Positions 14,149 to 22,806 of a stretch of DNA of 40,876 bases are shown piece after piece; positions within the stretch are counted from its first letter, which is position 1, and the number at the start of each line of letters is the position of its first letter. The notes under the pieces were generated by a model that was given only the letters and a program-made list of their open reading frames with translations, searched no databases and had not been told where the DNA came from. The DNA is taken from NCBI GenBank assembly GCA_902782305.1, contig CACZMV010000023.1, positions 1 through 40,876 of the forward strand, in the 5' to 3' direction. Made by a program: the position numbers and the translations under genes. The stretch is from an uncultured Prevotellaceae bacterium (GTDB lineage Bacteria > Bacteroidota > Bacteroidia > Bacteroidales > Bacteroidaceae).

Positions 14149-16506
14149 TTATTTTTTCTGGAGGTATTCATCCATGTTCTGAGCAGCGCGACGACCGTCA
14201 CCCATAGCCAAAATGACAGTAGCACCACCACGAACGATATCGCCACCTGCAAATATTTCACTACGAGCCGACTGCATGCCTTCGTTTACCACGATGGTAT
14301 TCTTGCGACCCAGTTCCAGTCCTTCAATAGACTTTGGAACCAATGGGTTGGGTGAAACACCAACGGCTACGATAACCTGGTCAACGTCCAGTGTAACGGT
14401 TTTACCTTCTACGGGAACAGGACTACGACGGCCAGAAGCATCAGGCTCACCCAACTCCATAACCTGCAGTACAGCCTGCTTTACGGCACCTTGCTCATCG
14501 GCAATATACTCGATAGGATTGTGCAGTGTGAGGAATGAGATTCCTTCCTCCTTAGCGTGCTTCACCTCCTCTAGACGAGCAGGCATTTCCTGTTCTGAAC
14601 GACGATAAACCAGGGTAACATTACCACCCAGACGTTTTGCCGTACGACAAGAGTCCATAGCAGTATTACCACCACCAACTACGAGTACGTTCTTACCCAA
14701 ATTGATAGGTGTATCTGTTGTTGGGTTGGCTGCATCCATCAAGTTCACACGAGTCAGATACTCGTTTGATGACATGATGTTGATAGCGTTCTCACCAGGA
14801 ATACCCATGAAGTTAGGCAGACCTGCACCAGAACCTACGAAAATGCCCTTGAATCCTTGCTTCTCCAATGTCTCCACACTAATGGTCTTGCCTACAATCA
14901 CGTCGGTCTGGAAGTGAACACCCATCTTGGCGAGGTTCTCGATTTCTACGTCAACAATCTTGTTAGGCAGACGGAACTCTGGAATACCGTATTTCAGCAC
15001 ACCACCAATCTCGTGTAGTGCCTCGAAAACATATACATCGTAACCCTTCTTCACCATATCGCCAGCGAAGCTCAGTCCTGCAGGACCAGAACCTACGACA
15101 GCAATCTTGATGCCGTTGGCAGGAGCAATCTCAGGCAAACTGATGTTGCCGCTTTCACGCTCGTAGTCGGCAGCGAAACGCTCCAAATAACCGATAGCTA
15201 CAGCGGGCTCATTCATCTTCAGGTGGATGCACTTGCTCTCACACTGCTTCTCCTGAGGACAAACACGACCGCATACAGCGGGTAGGGCAGAGGTGTTCTT
15301 CAATACCTTGGCAGCAGCTAGGAACTGACCGCGCTCAATGTTCTTTACGAACGATGGGATATTGATGTTCACAGGACAACCCTCTACGCACGATGGCTTG
15401 GCACAGTCCAGACAACGCTTAGCCTCAGTCATTGCCATCTCCTTGGTCAGTCCGATATTTACTTCCTCTGTACGAGTGGTCGCACGATAAACGGGATCAA
15501 GCTCAGGCATTACCACACGCTCAATGGCCGTACGCTCTTTGGGCTTCATCGAAGCACGCAGTTCCTTACGCCATTCGGCGTCACGGTCGGTCAGCACTTC
15601 AATGGTATCATTGGTGGGGTCGCTGTCCATCACGACATCGGTAGTAGGAGCGTTGGTAGCAACTGAATCGCTACCTGTGCATAAGTGCTCCTCGTAGTGG
15701 GCCAGTTCTTCCTGTTCCTCACGCTTGAAGGTGTTCATGCGCTTGAACATCTCGTCCCAGTCAACCAGAGCACCATCGAACTCAGGACCGTCAATGCAGA
15801 CAAACTTGGTCTTACCACCAATGGTCAGACGACATGCACCACACATACCTGTACCGTCCACCATAATGGTGTTCAGCGATACCTCACAGGGAATGCCGTG
15901 TTTCTGGGCGGTAAGGTTTGAGAACTTCATCATGATAGGAGGGCCAATGGCAAATACCTTATCTACATGAGGCTCCTGTTCAATGAATTTCTCAATACCA
16001 ACGGTTACTACACCTTTCTCGCCGTATGAACCGTCGTCGGTCATGATAATGACCTCGTCAGACGATTCACGAACTTTATCTTCTAGGATAATCAAATCCT
16101 TCGAACGACCAGCCATTACTGACAGTACACGGTTGCCTGCTGCCTTCAGAGCCTGGATGATGGGCAACATAGGAGCTACACCCAGTCCACCACCGGCACA
16201 TACCACTGTACCGTAATTCTCGATGTGGGTAGGATTACCCAAAGGACCTACGACATCGGCTACACTGTCGCCCACGTTCAGTGCACAGAGCTTCTTTGAT
16301 GATAGACCGACCATCTGTACCACCAGTATGATGGTGCCTTTGTCAATATCGGCACCAGCAATGGTCAAGGGCATACGCTCACCCTTCTGGTCTACACGAA
16401 CGATTACGAAATTGCCCGCCTTGCGACTCTTGGCAATCAGCGGAGCTTCGATTTCAAAGAGAAAGACTTTTTCAGAAAATTGTTCTTTCCTTACAATTTT
16501 ATTCAT
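14149..16506 (-). CDS. NfnAB/GltD-like fusion: ferredoxin-NADP reductase alpha plus glutamate-synthase-small-subunit-like flavoprotein
   Basis: A 785-aa fusion of two proteins that are often separate. Residues 1 to about 280 form an FAD/NAD-binding, PyrK/SudB-like module (RKEQFSEKVFLFEIEAPL; a [2Fe-2S] cysteine set GTGMCGACRLTIGG with FVCIDGPEFDG). From about 330 it is a GltD/NfnB-like flavoprotein with 4Fe-4S cysteines (CLDCAKPSCVEGCPVNI; CGRVCPQEKQCESKC) and two Rossmann sites (VVGSGPAGLSFAG; VVGGGNTAMDSCR). NfnAB couples NADH and ferredoxin oxidation to NADP reduction. An NADPH-dependent glutamate synthase role is the other option. I start it at 16506 (MNKIVRKEQFSE), which fits the promoter 31 bp upstream; the frame is open to 16566. 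Confidence 0.88.
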   Translation of the reverse strand: MNKIVRKEQFSEKVFLFEIEAPLIAKSRKAGNFVIVRVDQKGERMPLTIAGADIDKGTIILVVQMVGLSSKKLCALNVGDSVADVVGPLGNPTHIENYGTVVCAGGGLGVAPMLPIIQALKAAGNRVLSVMAGRSKDLIILEDKVRESSDEVIIMTDDGSYGEKGVVTVGIEKFIEQEPHVDKVFAIGPPIMMKFSNLTAQKHGIPCEVSLNTIMVDGTGMCGACRLTIGGKTKFVCIDGPEFDGALVDWDEMFKRMNTFKREEQEELAHYEEHLCTGSDSVATNAPTTDVVMDSDPTNDTIEVLTDRDAEWRKELRASMKPKERTAIERVVMPELDPVYRATTRTEEVNIGLTKEMAMTEAKRCLDCAKPSCVEGCPVNINIPSFVKNIERGQFLAAAKVLKNTSALPAVCGRVCPQEKQCESKCIHLKMNEPAVAIGYLERFAADYERESGNISLPEIAPANGIKIAVVGSGPAGLSFAGDMVKKGYDVYVFEALHEIGGVLKYGIPEFRLPNKIVDVEIENLAKMGVHFQTDVIVGKTISVETLEKQGFKGIFVGSGAGLPNFMGIPGENAINIMSSNEYLTRVNLMDAANPTTDTPINLGKNVLVVGGGNTAMDSCRTAKRLGGNVTLVYRRSEQEMPARLEEVKHAKEEGISFLTLHNPIEYIADEQGAVKQAVLQVMELGEPDASGRRSPVPVEGKTVTLDVDQVIVAVGVSPNPLVPKSIEGLELGRKNTIVVNEGMQSARSEIFAGGDIVRGGATVILAMGDGRRAAQNMDEYLQKK

Positions 16507-16536
16507 AATTCCTTTGTTTGGTTTGCAATTTGGTTG

Positions 16537-16567
16537 CAAAGGTACTAAAATAAAACCAAAAAGCAAA
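16537..16567 (-). promoter_or_regulatory. Consensus promoter for the NfnAB-like / DUF486 operon
   Basis: The minus strand has TTTG (16564-16567), a 19-bp spacer and TACCTTTG (16537-16544), 31 bp upstream of the chosen start. Its position excludes the longer start at 16566. Confidence 0.8.
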
Positions 16568-16625
16568 AGAAATCATCACATTCTTTTGCTTTTTGACATT
16601 ATTCATGATATTGAAGAAACGTTGA

Positions 16626-17270
16626 TTATCCAATGAACTGGAGAATCTGCTCTACAATCTCGTCCTCAGTCTTGCCAGCAATGTTAAATACAAGGTCATA
16701 GTTACGAGTGTCGTAACGAGAGGTTCCTGTATATTTCTTCACGTAAGCCTCACGCATACCGTCAACTTTCTGAATCACTTTTTCAGCCTCTTCGTGTGTT
16801 AGGTTCTGTTTGCCCATGATGCGCTGAATGCGGTGCTCCAGAGGTGCCTGAATGAAGATGCTCAAGTGGTTGGGGTGGTTAGCAAAGATGCTGAAGCCCG
16901 AACGTCCTGCAATCACGCAAGATGATTCCTCAGCAGCCTTTTCAAGAATTTCCTTCTCAACCTTGAACATATCGCTACTGGTTATCAGCGAACCGTCCTG
17001 ACCGGTCATGCGCTGATAGTACCACAGCTCGTTCATGCCCTGACCCATATACATGGCTGCATTAATGAACTCGCGCCACCAGTCGCTCTTACCACTCTTC
17101 AGTTTCTCAATCTGGTTGGTGTCCAGTTGGAATTTACTTTTCAGTTCGTTAATTAGCAGCTTATCATAGTAAGCTACATTCAGTTTCTCGGCCAGCTTTC
17201 TGCCGACTGTGCGTCCACCACTACCTAATTCACGGTTGATTGTGATGACATACTTCTGATTTTTGTCCAT
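16626..17270 (-). CDS. Cytidylate kinase-like family protein
   Basis: A 214-aa P-loop kinase of the cytidylate-kinase-like (AAA_26) family, with the nucleotide-binding loop NRELGSGGRTVGRKLAEKL near residue 13-30, VIAGRSGFSIF near residue 120, and HRIQRIMGKQNL as the lid region. Standard Cmk is encoded separately in Bacteroidales, and these paralogues have no firmly assigned substrate. It has its own consensus promoter, and its stop lies 119 bp before the start of the NfnAB-like gene on the same strand. No abnormal features. Confidence 0.85.
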   Translation of the reverse strand: MDKNQKYVITINRELGSGGRTVGRKLAEKLNVAYYDKLLINELKSKFQLDTNQIEKLKSGKSDWWREFINAAMYMGQGMNELWYYQRMTGQDGSLITSSDMFKVEKEILEKAAEESSCVIAGRSGFSIFANHPNHLSIFIQAPLEHRIQRIMGKQNLTHEEAEKVIQKVDGMREAYVKKYTGTSRYDTRNYDLVFNIAGKTEDEIVEQILQFIG

Positions 17271-17322
17271 ATTATTGGGTTTTAGGGTAAATAATTAACT
17301 TTCTTTCGTTTATTTCTGCATG

Positions 17323-17353
17323 CAAAAATACAAAAAGTATATTGAATTGCAAA
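17323..17353 (-). promoter_or_regulatory. Consensus promoter for the cytidylate kinase-like gene
   Basis: TTTG (17350-17353), 19-bp spacer, TATTTTTG (17323-17330) on the minus strand, 52 bp upstream of the start. Confidence 0.75.
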
Positions 17354-17394
17354 GAAAAATACTTGAAATTATATTTATCTAACACATTATTCTA

Positions 17395-18714
17395 TTAATC
17401 TATCACTTCGAAACCCGTGTAAGGAACCAATGCACGTGGAATCTTGATGCCGTTTTCTGTTTGGTTGTTCTCAAGGATTGCGGCCACGATGCGGGGCAGA
17501 GCCAATGCAGAACCGTTCAATGTGTGGCAGAGCTCGGTCTTCTTGGTCTCGGCGTTGCGATAGCGGCACTTCAGGCGGTTGGCTTGATAGGTGTCGAAGT
17601 TGGATACAGACGACACTTCGAGCCAGCGGCCTTGAGCCTCGGAGTAGACTTCAAAATCATAGCAGATAGAGCTTGTAAAGCTCTGGTCTCCACCGCATAA
17701 CAGCAGAATACGGTAGGGAAGCTCCAGCTTCTTGAGCAGTCCCTCGACGTGCTCCAGCATCTCCCGGTGGCTCTCCTTCGAGTGCTCCGGCTTATCAATG
17801 CGCACAATCTCAATCTTCGAAAACTCATGCAGTCGGTTCAGTCCGCGCACATCCTTGCCATAGCTTCCGGCCTCGCGACGGAAACACTCCGTGTAGGCAC
17901 AGTTCTTGACGGGCAGCTGGCTCTCGTCCAGAATCACGTCGCGGTAGATGTTGGTGACGGGAACCTCGGCGGTGGGGATGAGGTAGAAGTCATCCACCTC
18001 GCAGTGGTACATCTGGCCTTCCTTATCGGGCAGCTGGCCCGTACCGTAGCCGGAGGCAGCGTTGACCACCGTCGGCGGCATAATCTCGGTATATCCGCTC
18101 TTTCGGGCCTCGTCCAGGAAGAAGTTGATCAGTGCGCGCTGCAGGCGTGCTCCTTTACCTATATAAACGGGGAACCCGGCACCCGTGATTTTCACGCCCA
18201 GGTCGAAGTCGATGAGGTTGTACTTCTTGGCCAGTTCCCAGTGGGGCAGGGGATTGTCAATGCCTAACTTCGGGTTAATGTCCCATGAACCTACGGTGTC
18301 GGTGCCGTCGCACTCCTTCAGGTTCGACTTCACCACCACGTTGTCTTGAGCCTCTTTACCCTCGGGCACCTCGTCATAGGGGATATTAGGTATCTGGCAG
18401 AGCAGGCGTGTCATCTCGTCCTGCGACTGGTTCATCTGCTCTTCCAACTGCTTGTTCTTCTCCTTCATCTCTGACACCTCAGCCTTTACCTTCTCGGCGT
18501 CCTCCTTGCGGCCTTCCTTCATCATGGCGCCAATCTGTGCTGCCATCTTCTTGGCCTCGCTCAGGTTCTTGTCCAGTTGCTGCTGGGCTTCGCGGCGCTT
18601 TTTGTCAACGGCCAGCACCTCGTCTATGGCTTCCTTGGCGTTTTTAAAGTGTTTCTTTTCCAGTCCGCGAACTACGCGGTCAGTCTCCTCTGTAATGAGT
18701 TTCAGTGTAAGCAT
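17395..18714 (-). CDS. serS: Seryl-tRNA synthetase
   Basis: A class II aminoacyl-tRNA synthetase charging tRNA-Ser (and Sec where used). It is 439 aa, slightly longer than the usual about 425. The N-terminal long coiled-coil arm (about 25-110) carries the acidic/lysine-rich repeats seen in SerRS. Class II motif 2 is CFRREAGSYGKDVRGLNRLHEF near residue 285, and motif 3 ends the protein with NGSALALPRIVAAILEN. The start MLTLKLITEE is preceded by an A/T-rich leader from a good promoter. A standard housekeeping gene, apparently monocistronic. Confidence 0.98.
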   Translation of the reverse strand: MLTLKLITEETDRVVRGLEKKHFKNAKEAIDEVLAVDKKRREAQQQLDKNLSEAKKMAAQIGAMMKEGRKEDAEKVKAEVSEMKEKNKQLEEQMNQSQDEMTRLLCQIPNIPYDEVPEGKEAQDNVVVKSNLKECDGTDTVGSWDINPKLGIDNPLPHWELAKKYNLIDFDLGVKITGAGFPVYIGKGARLQRALINFFLDEARKSGYTEIMPPTVVNAASGYGTGQLPDKEGQMYHCEVDDFYLIPTAEVPVTNIYRDVILDESQLPVKNCAYTECFRREAGSYGKDVRGLNRLHEFSKIEIVRIDKPEHSKESHREMLEHVEGLLKKLELPYRILLLCGGDQSFTSSICYDFEVYSEAQGRWLEVSSVSNFDTYQANRLKCRYRNAETKKTELCHTLNGSALALPRIVAAILENNQTENGIKIPRALVPYTGFEVID

Positions 18715-18765
18715 AACTTTATTTAATATTTACGTATTTACTGTTCGTTATATTATTACAATGTG

Positions 18766-18797
18766 CAAAGGTACGAAGAACTAAGCGGACTACCAAA
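18766..18797 (-). promoter_or_regulatory. Consensus promoter for serS
   Basis: TTTG (18794-18797), 20-bp spacer and TACCTTTG (18766-18773) on the minus strand, 51 bp before the serS start. Confidence 0.85.
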
Positions 18798-18847
18798 TCT
18801 TTTTCCATTTTTCCACCCTGTTTCGAGTGTTTCAGGCTTATCTGTTT

Positions 18848-19330
18848 CTATCTCAATCTGAACGTAAGAGGTACGGAATACCTCACCCTTACGGTTTCTC
18901 CGTTCTTGATGCCTGGTCTCCATTTAGGCATCTTTCGGCAGACCCGGTAGCCTTCTTTGGCAAACAGTTTGGCAAACATTTCTTTCAGCCTCTCTTTATC
19001 GGTGTCGGTAAGGCTCCCGAATTTCTGCGAGTGGATGGCCTTCACTTGACACTGTTTTGCAGATATATTGCTCAGCGAGCCATCTGTCTCCACAATTATC
19101 TCCATCACTACGCGACCTTCCACACCGTATTTCTCGGCCAGTTCAGGATAAATTAATGTCTTTTCGAGGTATTTCATCAATCCTTCCATGCCACCCGGGA
19201 ATTCCGGGAACTGGATGCTGTCCGTCTGGCAGCTGTCTGCTTTGGCTCCTGCTACCTGCTCGTACGTTTGTGCTGTAGACCCTAAGACTATTACTGTCAA
19301 TATGACCGTCAAGATTGTCTTTTTCATCAT
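18848..19330 (-). CDS. Secreted TonB C-terminal-domain protein
   Basis: About 160 aa: a signal peptide (MMKKTILTVILTVIVLG) and a TonB_C-type domain. Diagnostic stretches are FPEFPGGMEGLMKYLEKTL, IYPELAEKYGVEGRVVMEI and, at the end, VRVRYSVPLTFRLR. Unlike a true TonB it lacks the proline-rich spacer and a long N-terminal anchor. It may instead be a free periplasmic domain of the kind linked to energy-transducing or peptidase-M56 systems in Bacteroidetes. I chose 19330 because upstream residues (frame open to 19414) do not resemble a signal peptide. ATG at 19327 is equally likely. The promoter overlaps the tail of the gdhA terminator. Confidence 0.8.
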   Translation of the reverse strand: MMKKTILTVILTVIVLGSTAQTYEQVAGAKADSCQTDSIQFPEFPGGMEGLMKYLEKTLIYPELAEKYGVEGRVVMEIIVETDGSLSNISAKQCQVKAIHSQKFGSLTDTDKERLKEMFAKLFAKEGYRVCRKMPKWRPGIKNGETVRVRYSVPLTFRLR

Positions 19331-19357
19331 TGTATCGTATTTGTTGTTACCAGCCTG

Positions 19358-19365
19358 CAAAATTA
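19358..19365 (-). promoter_or_regulatory. -7 element for the TonB-domain gene
   Basis: TAATTTTG on the minus strand, 27 bp before the chosen start. Its upstream spacer is the A/T tract that is also the U-tract of the gdhA terminator. TTG near 19388 is a weak -33. Confidence 0.55.
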
Positions 19366-19366
19366 C

Positions 19367-19414
19367 AAAAAAAAAATAAGAATGGTGCAATTCTTCGAAG
19401 AAAAACCGCACCAT
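19367..19414 (-). terminator. Strong terminator downstream of gdhA
   Basis: On the minus strand ATGGTGC (19408-19414) pairs with GCACCAT (19382-19388). The 12-bp palindrome TTCTTCGAAGAA (19391-19402) lies between them, and an uninterrupted T-run (19367-19376) follows. Confidence 0.85.
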
Positions 19415-19436
19415 CCCTTGGTTTAGCTATGAATTG

Positions 19437-19569
19437 TGTTGTATTTTGTCTAGCTTATACAAATCCATGAGTTACCTCATAGCTTTGTGTACCTTGACTT
19501 CGTCTAGCTTACACAATGCCTAACGACATCATTGTGATAACCTTGACTTTGTCTAGCTTACACAATGCC
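19437..19569. repeat. About 50-bp imperfect tandem repeats copying the gdhA 3' end
   Basis: Three units start at 19569, 19520 and 19466 (minus strand, spacing 49 and 54 bp). Each contains GG-A/C-TT-G-T-GT-AAGCTAGAC and AAG/AAA-tracts. The first unit is the last codons and stop of gdhA (GGC ATT GTG TAA) with following bases; the other two lie in the 3' untranslated region. Confidence 0.8.
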
Positions 19570-20895
19570 CTGGCTCATCATGGCACTTGCAACCTTCATG
19601 AATCCGGCTACATTAGCACCCTTCACATAGTTGATGTAACCATCAGGCTGTGTACCGTACTTCACGCAGTTCTCGTGAATGTCGTTCATGATGCGCTTCA
19701 GATAGTCGTCAACCTCCTTGGCAGTCCAAGACAGACGCTCAGAGTTCTGTGACATCTCCAGACCAGATACTGATACACCACCAGCGTTAGAAGCCTTACC
19801 AGGAGCATAGAGAATCTTGGCATCCTGGAAGATCTTGATAGCCTCAGGCAGTGAAGGCATGTTAGCACCCTCAGCAACAGCAATTACACCATTGTCAATC
19901 AGGGCCTGAGCCTGCTCACCGTTGATCTCGTTCTGAGTAGCGCAAGGCAGAGCGATATCGGCCTTCTCGTGCCAGGGGCGCTCGCCAGCTACATACTTAG
20001 CGTTAGGATACTCCTCAGCATACTCCTTGATACGTCCACGCTCTACGTTCTTCAGCTCCTTAACATATTCGAGCTTCTCCTGAGTGATTCCGTCTGGATC
20101 GTAGATATAACCGTCTGAGTCAGACAGAGTCATGGGGATAGCACCCAGCTGGATGCACTTCTCAGTAGCATACTGAGCTACGTTACCAGAACCAGAAATC
20201 AGCACCTTCTTACCCTTGATGTCGATGTTGCGGGTCTGAAGCATTGAGTTCAGGAAATATACGCAACCGTAACCAGTAGCCTCAGGGCGAATCAGTGAAC
20301 CACCGAAGGGGATACCCTTACCGGTCAGCACACCCTGGAACTGATGGGTCAGCTTCTTGTACTGTCCGAACAGATAACCAACCTCACGACCACCTACACC
20401 GATATCACCAGCAGGTACGTCCTCATCAGGACCGATTACGCGATACAGTTCGTTCATGAATGCCTGGCAGAAACGCATTACCTCAGCGTCGCTCTTGCCA
20501 CGTGGAGAAAAGTCTGAACCACCCTTGGCACCACCCATAGGCAGTGTTGTCAGTGAGTTCTTGAAGGTCTGCTCGAAAGCCAAGAACTTCAGGATACCCA
20601 GGTTTACACTCTTGTGATAACGGAGACCACCTTTGTACGGGCCAATGGCATTGTTGTGCTGAATACGATAACCCATGTTGGTCTGTACATTACCCTTATC
20701 GTCAGTCCATGTAATACGGAACTCGTAAACACGATCGGGGATGCAAAGGCGCTCAATCAGATTTGCCTTTTCAAACTCGGGGTGCTTGTTGTACTCTTCC
20801 TCGATAGTGGGAAGTACCTGACTTACGGCCTGGATGTACTCCGGCTCATTGGGAAATCTCTGTTTCAGATCCTCTACAACTTTTGCTGCATTCAT
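19558..20895 (-). CDS. gdhA: NADP-type glutamate dehydrogenase
   Basis: Interconverts 2-oxoglutarate plus ammonium and glutamate, the main ammonium-assimilation reaction in gut Bacteroidales. It is 445 aa, normal for hexameric GDH. Family marks are GPYKGGLRYH, the catalytic-lysine region GGAKGGSDFSPRGKS, the PAGDIGVGGREVGY loop, and the Rossmann signature ISGSGNVAQYATEK. The choice of NADP is inferred from similarity to the NADP-specific class; Bacteroides enzymes may accept both. It has a consensus promoter 54 bp upstream and an inverted repeat upstream of that. The last codons are part of a tandem repeat array. Confidence 0.95.
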   Translation of the reverse strand: MNAAKVVEDLKQRFPNEPEYIQAVSQVLPTIEEEYNKHPEFEKANLIERLCIPDRVYEFRITWTDDKGNVQTNMGYRIQHNNAIGPYKGGLRYHKSVNLGILKFLAFEQTFKNSLTTLPMGGAKGGSDFSPRGKSDAEVMRFCQAFMNELYRVIGPDEDVPAGDIGVGGREVGYLFGQYKKLTHQFQGVLTGKGIPFGGSLIRPEATGYGCVYFLNSMLQTRNIDIKGKKVLISGSGNVAQYATEKCIQLGAIPMTLSDSDGYIYDPDGITQEKLEYVKELKNVERGRIKEYAEEYPNAKYVAGERPWHEKADIALPCATQNEINGEQAQALIDNGVIAVAEGANMPSLPEAIKIFQDAKILYAPGKASNAGGVSVSGLEMSQNSERLSWTAKEVDDYLKRIMNDIHENCVKYGTQPDGYINYVKGANVAGFMKVASAMMSQGIV

Positions 20896-20949
20896 AATTT
20901 TGTTTTTTAAAATTTAGTTATTATACGTTTGAAATTTGATTTCTGAGTG

Positions 20950-20981
20950 CAAAATTAAAGCAAATACAAATAAAAACCAAA
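20950..20981 (-). promoter_or_regulatory. Consensus promoter for gdhA
   Basis: TTTG (20978-20981), 20-bp spacer, TAATTTTG (20950-20957) on the minus strand, 54 bp upstream of the start. Confidence 0.8.
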
Positions 20982-20999
20982 CATTTTGAAAGAAAAATC

Positions 21000-21015
21000 A
21001 CGTAATCGCTTACGT
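21000..21015. promoter_or_regulatory. Inverted repeat upstream of the gdhA promoter
   Basis: ACGTAA-TCGC-TTACGT: 6-bp arms ending 18 bp upstream of the -33 box. A possible regulator site; nothing identifies the protein. The rest of 21016-21110 shows nothing. Confidence 0.4.
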
Positions 21016-21110
21016 TTTGTTATTTAATTGATATAAATCAAGAGAAAATGACAGAAATATACACTTTCTATGTGTGCGGAAACAATGGCCAGCATTCGTT
21101 TAACATACAA

Positions 21111-21146
21111 AATACCGCAGTACAATAGACAAAGTACTGCGGTATT
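21111..21146 (-). terminator. Terminator of the arabinose operon
   Basis: A perfect 13-bp stem (AATACCGCAGTAC / GTACTGCGGTATT) with a 10-nt loop. On the minus strand it continues into TTTGTATGTT. It lies after the 22-bp repeats that follow araB. Confidence 0.85.
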
Positions 21147-21158
21147 AGTTAATTAGAA

Positions 21159-21212
21159 CAACGTCGATAGACTATAGACGCAATGTCAGTAGACTATGGA
21201 CGCGACGTCAGT
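21159..21212. repeat. 22-bp tandem repeats directly after the araB stop
   Basis: Two full units at 21169-21190 and 21191-21212 (AGACTAT-A/G-GACGC...GTCAGT; four differences) plus a partial third to about 21159. They fill the gap between the araB stop codon and the operon terminator. Confidence 0.8.
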
Positions 21213-22802
21213 TTACTTCTTGCTGTCTACTGCAGCCTGCTCAATGGGCAAGCACTGCTTGTAGTTCTCGATGTATTTCTCGAAACCAGCTACATCCTCG
21301 GCAGTTGGAGCGATAGATACGCCCGTATTGCCAGCGAAGACAACATCCTCGAGATAGTCAGCGAGATTCTTGCCATTCTTGTTAATCAGGTAGGCAGCCA
21401 GCAGGGCGATACCCCAAGCACCACCTTCACCTGCAGTTTCCATCACAGAGATGGGCGAATTGAGGGCAGCAGCCAGCATGCGCTGACCAACACCAGGAGT
21501 CTTGAAGTAGCCACCATGACCGGTGATGCGGTCAACCTGTACCTTTTCCTGTTTGAACAGAATGTCGTTACCAATCTTCAGCACACCGATTGCACCATAG
21601 AGGTGAGCACGCATAAAGTTAGCAAGGTTGAACTTGTCGTTGGCAGAACGAACGAACATAGGACGACCCTCGGAGAGACCGGTGACAGGCTCGCCACTGA
21701 CATAGTTGTAGGCCATCAGACCACCGCAGTCGGTATCGCCCTCGAGGGCCTTGTTGAACAGCTTGCCGTAGAGCTCATTCATATCGACAGGAACACCGAG
21801 CAGCTGTTGATACTCCTTGAACAGGCCAACCCATGCGTTGATGTCGCTGGTACAGTTGTTGCAATGTACCATAGCTACGAGCGAACCGTCAGGAGTGGTT
21901 ACCATATCAATCATCTCGTAGGGCTTTGACAGGTCTTTCTCCAACACAATCATAGAGAAGCTGGAAGTACCTGCAGAAACATTACCTGTGCGCTGCTTAA
22001 CGGCATTGGTGGCAACCATGCCTGTGCCTGCGTCGCCCTCAGGAGGACAAACGGGCACACCAGCTTTCAAGTGACCAGAAGGGTCTAGCAGTTTTGCACC
22101 TTCAGCAGTCAGCGTACCAGCATTCTCGCCAGCAACCAGTACCTTGGGCAGGATGTCAGTCAATGTCCAAGAATAGCCCTTGGGAGCTATTAGCTTGTTG
22201 AACTTATCGACCATCGTAGCGTCGTAGTTCTTGGTTGTTGGGTCAACAGGAATCATACCTGAGGCATCGCCAACACCCAGTACGAACTGACCGGTAACTT
22301 GCCAGTGAACATAACCGGCAAGGGTAGTCAGATATTTGATGTTCTTTACATGTTCATTGTTCTCAAGAATGCACTCGTAGAGGTGTGAGATACTCCAACG
22401 CAGGGGAATGTTGTAGTTGAAAAGCTGAGAGAGCTCAGCAGCAGCCTTACCTGTGTTGGTGTTGCGCCAAGTGCGGAAGGGAACTAGAATCTCCTGCTTT
22501 TCGTTGAAGGCCATATAGCCGTGCATCATGGCTGAAAAGCCGATGGCAGCCAATGTCTCAAGTTCGCAATCGTACTGTTTCTTAACGTCCTTGCGGAGGT
22601 CGGCATAGCAGTCCTGCAGACCATTCCAGATAGCGTCGATACTATAGGTCCAGAGTCCGTCGACAAGCTGGTTTTCCCACTCGTGCGCTCCTTGTGATAT
22701 GGGCTTGTTCTCCTCGTCAATGAGGACAGCCTTGATGCGGGTTGAACCAAACTCAATGCCGAGTACGGCCTTACCGCTTTCGATTACTTGTTTTGCAGTC
22801 AT
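21213..22802 (-). CDS. araB: L-ribulokinase (FGGY family, xylulokinase-like)
   Basis: A 529-aa FGGY sugar kinase that should phosphorylate L-ribulose to L-ribulose-5-phosphate. The ATP/sugar-binding N-terminus ([16 protein letters not shown]) and the C-terminal [15 protein letters not shown] segment are visible. By sequence it resembles xylulokinases, but its place as last gene of an operon with araA, araD, the AraR regulator and a symporter matches the arabinose locus known from Bacteroides thetaiotaomicron, where this enzyme is the ribulokinase. Four bases separate it from araA. Its 3' end runs into tandem repeats and a terminator. Xylulokinase is the alternative. Confidence 0.85.
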   Translation of the reverse strand: MTAKQVIESGKAVLGIEFGSTRIKAVLIDEENKPISQGAHEWENQLVDGLWTYSIDAIWNGLQDCYADLRKDVKKQYDCELETLAAIGFSAMMHGYMAFNEKQEILVPFRTWRNTNTGKAAAELSQLFNYNIPLRWSISHLYECILENNEHVKNIKYLTTLAGYVHWQVTGQFVLGVGDASGMIPVDPTTKNYDATMVDKFNKLIAPKGYSWTLTDILPKVLVAGENAGTLTAEGAKLLDPSGHLKAGVPVCPPEGDAGTGMVATNAVKQRTGNVSAGTSSFSMIVLEKDLSKPYEMIDMVTTPDGSLVAMVHCNNCTSDINAWVGLFKEYQQLLGVPVDMNELYGKLFNKALEGDTDCGGLMAYNYVSGEPVTGLSEGRPMFVRSANDKFNLANFMRAHLYGAIGVLKIGNDILFKQEKVQVDRITGHGGYFKTPGVGQRMLAAALNSPISVMETAGEGGAWGIALLAAYLINKNGKNLADYLEDVVFAGNTGVSIAPTAEDVAGFEKYIENYKQCLPIEQAAVDSKK

Positions 22803-22806
22803 AGTA

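Noticed and set aside
19437-19569. CRISPR array
   Set aside because: Only three units, uneven spacing, no unique spacers and no cas genes. The first unit is the end of gdhA.
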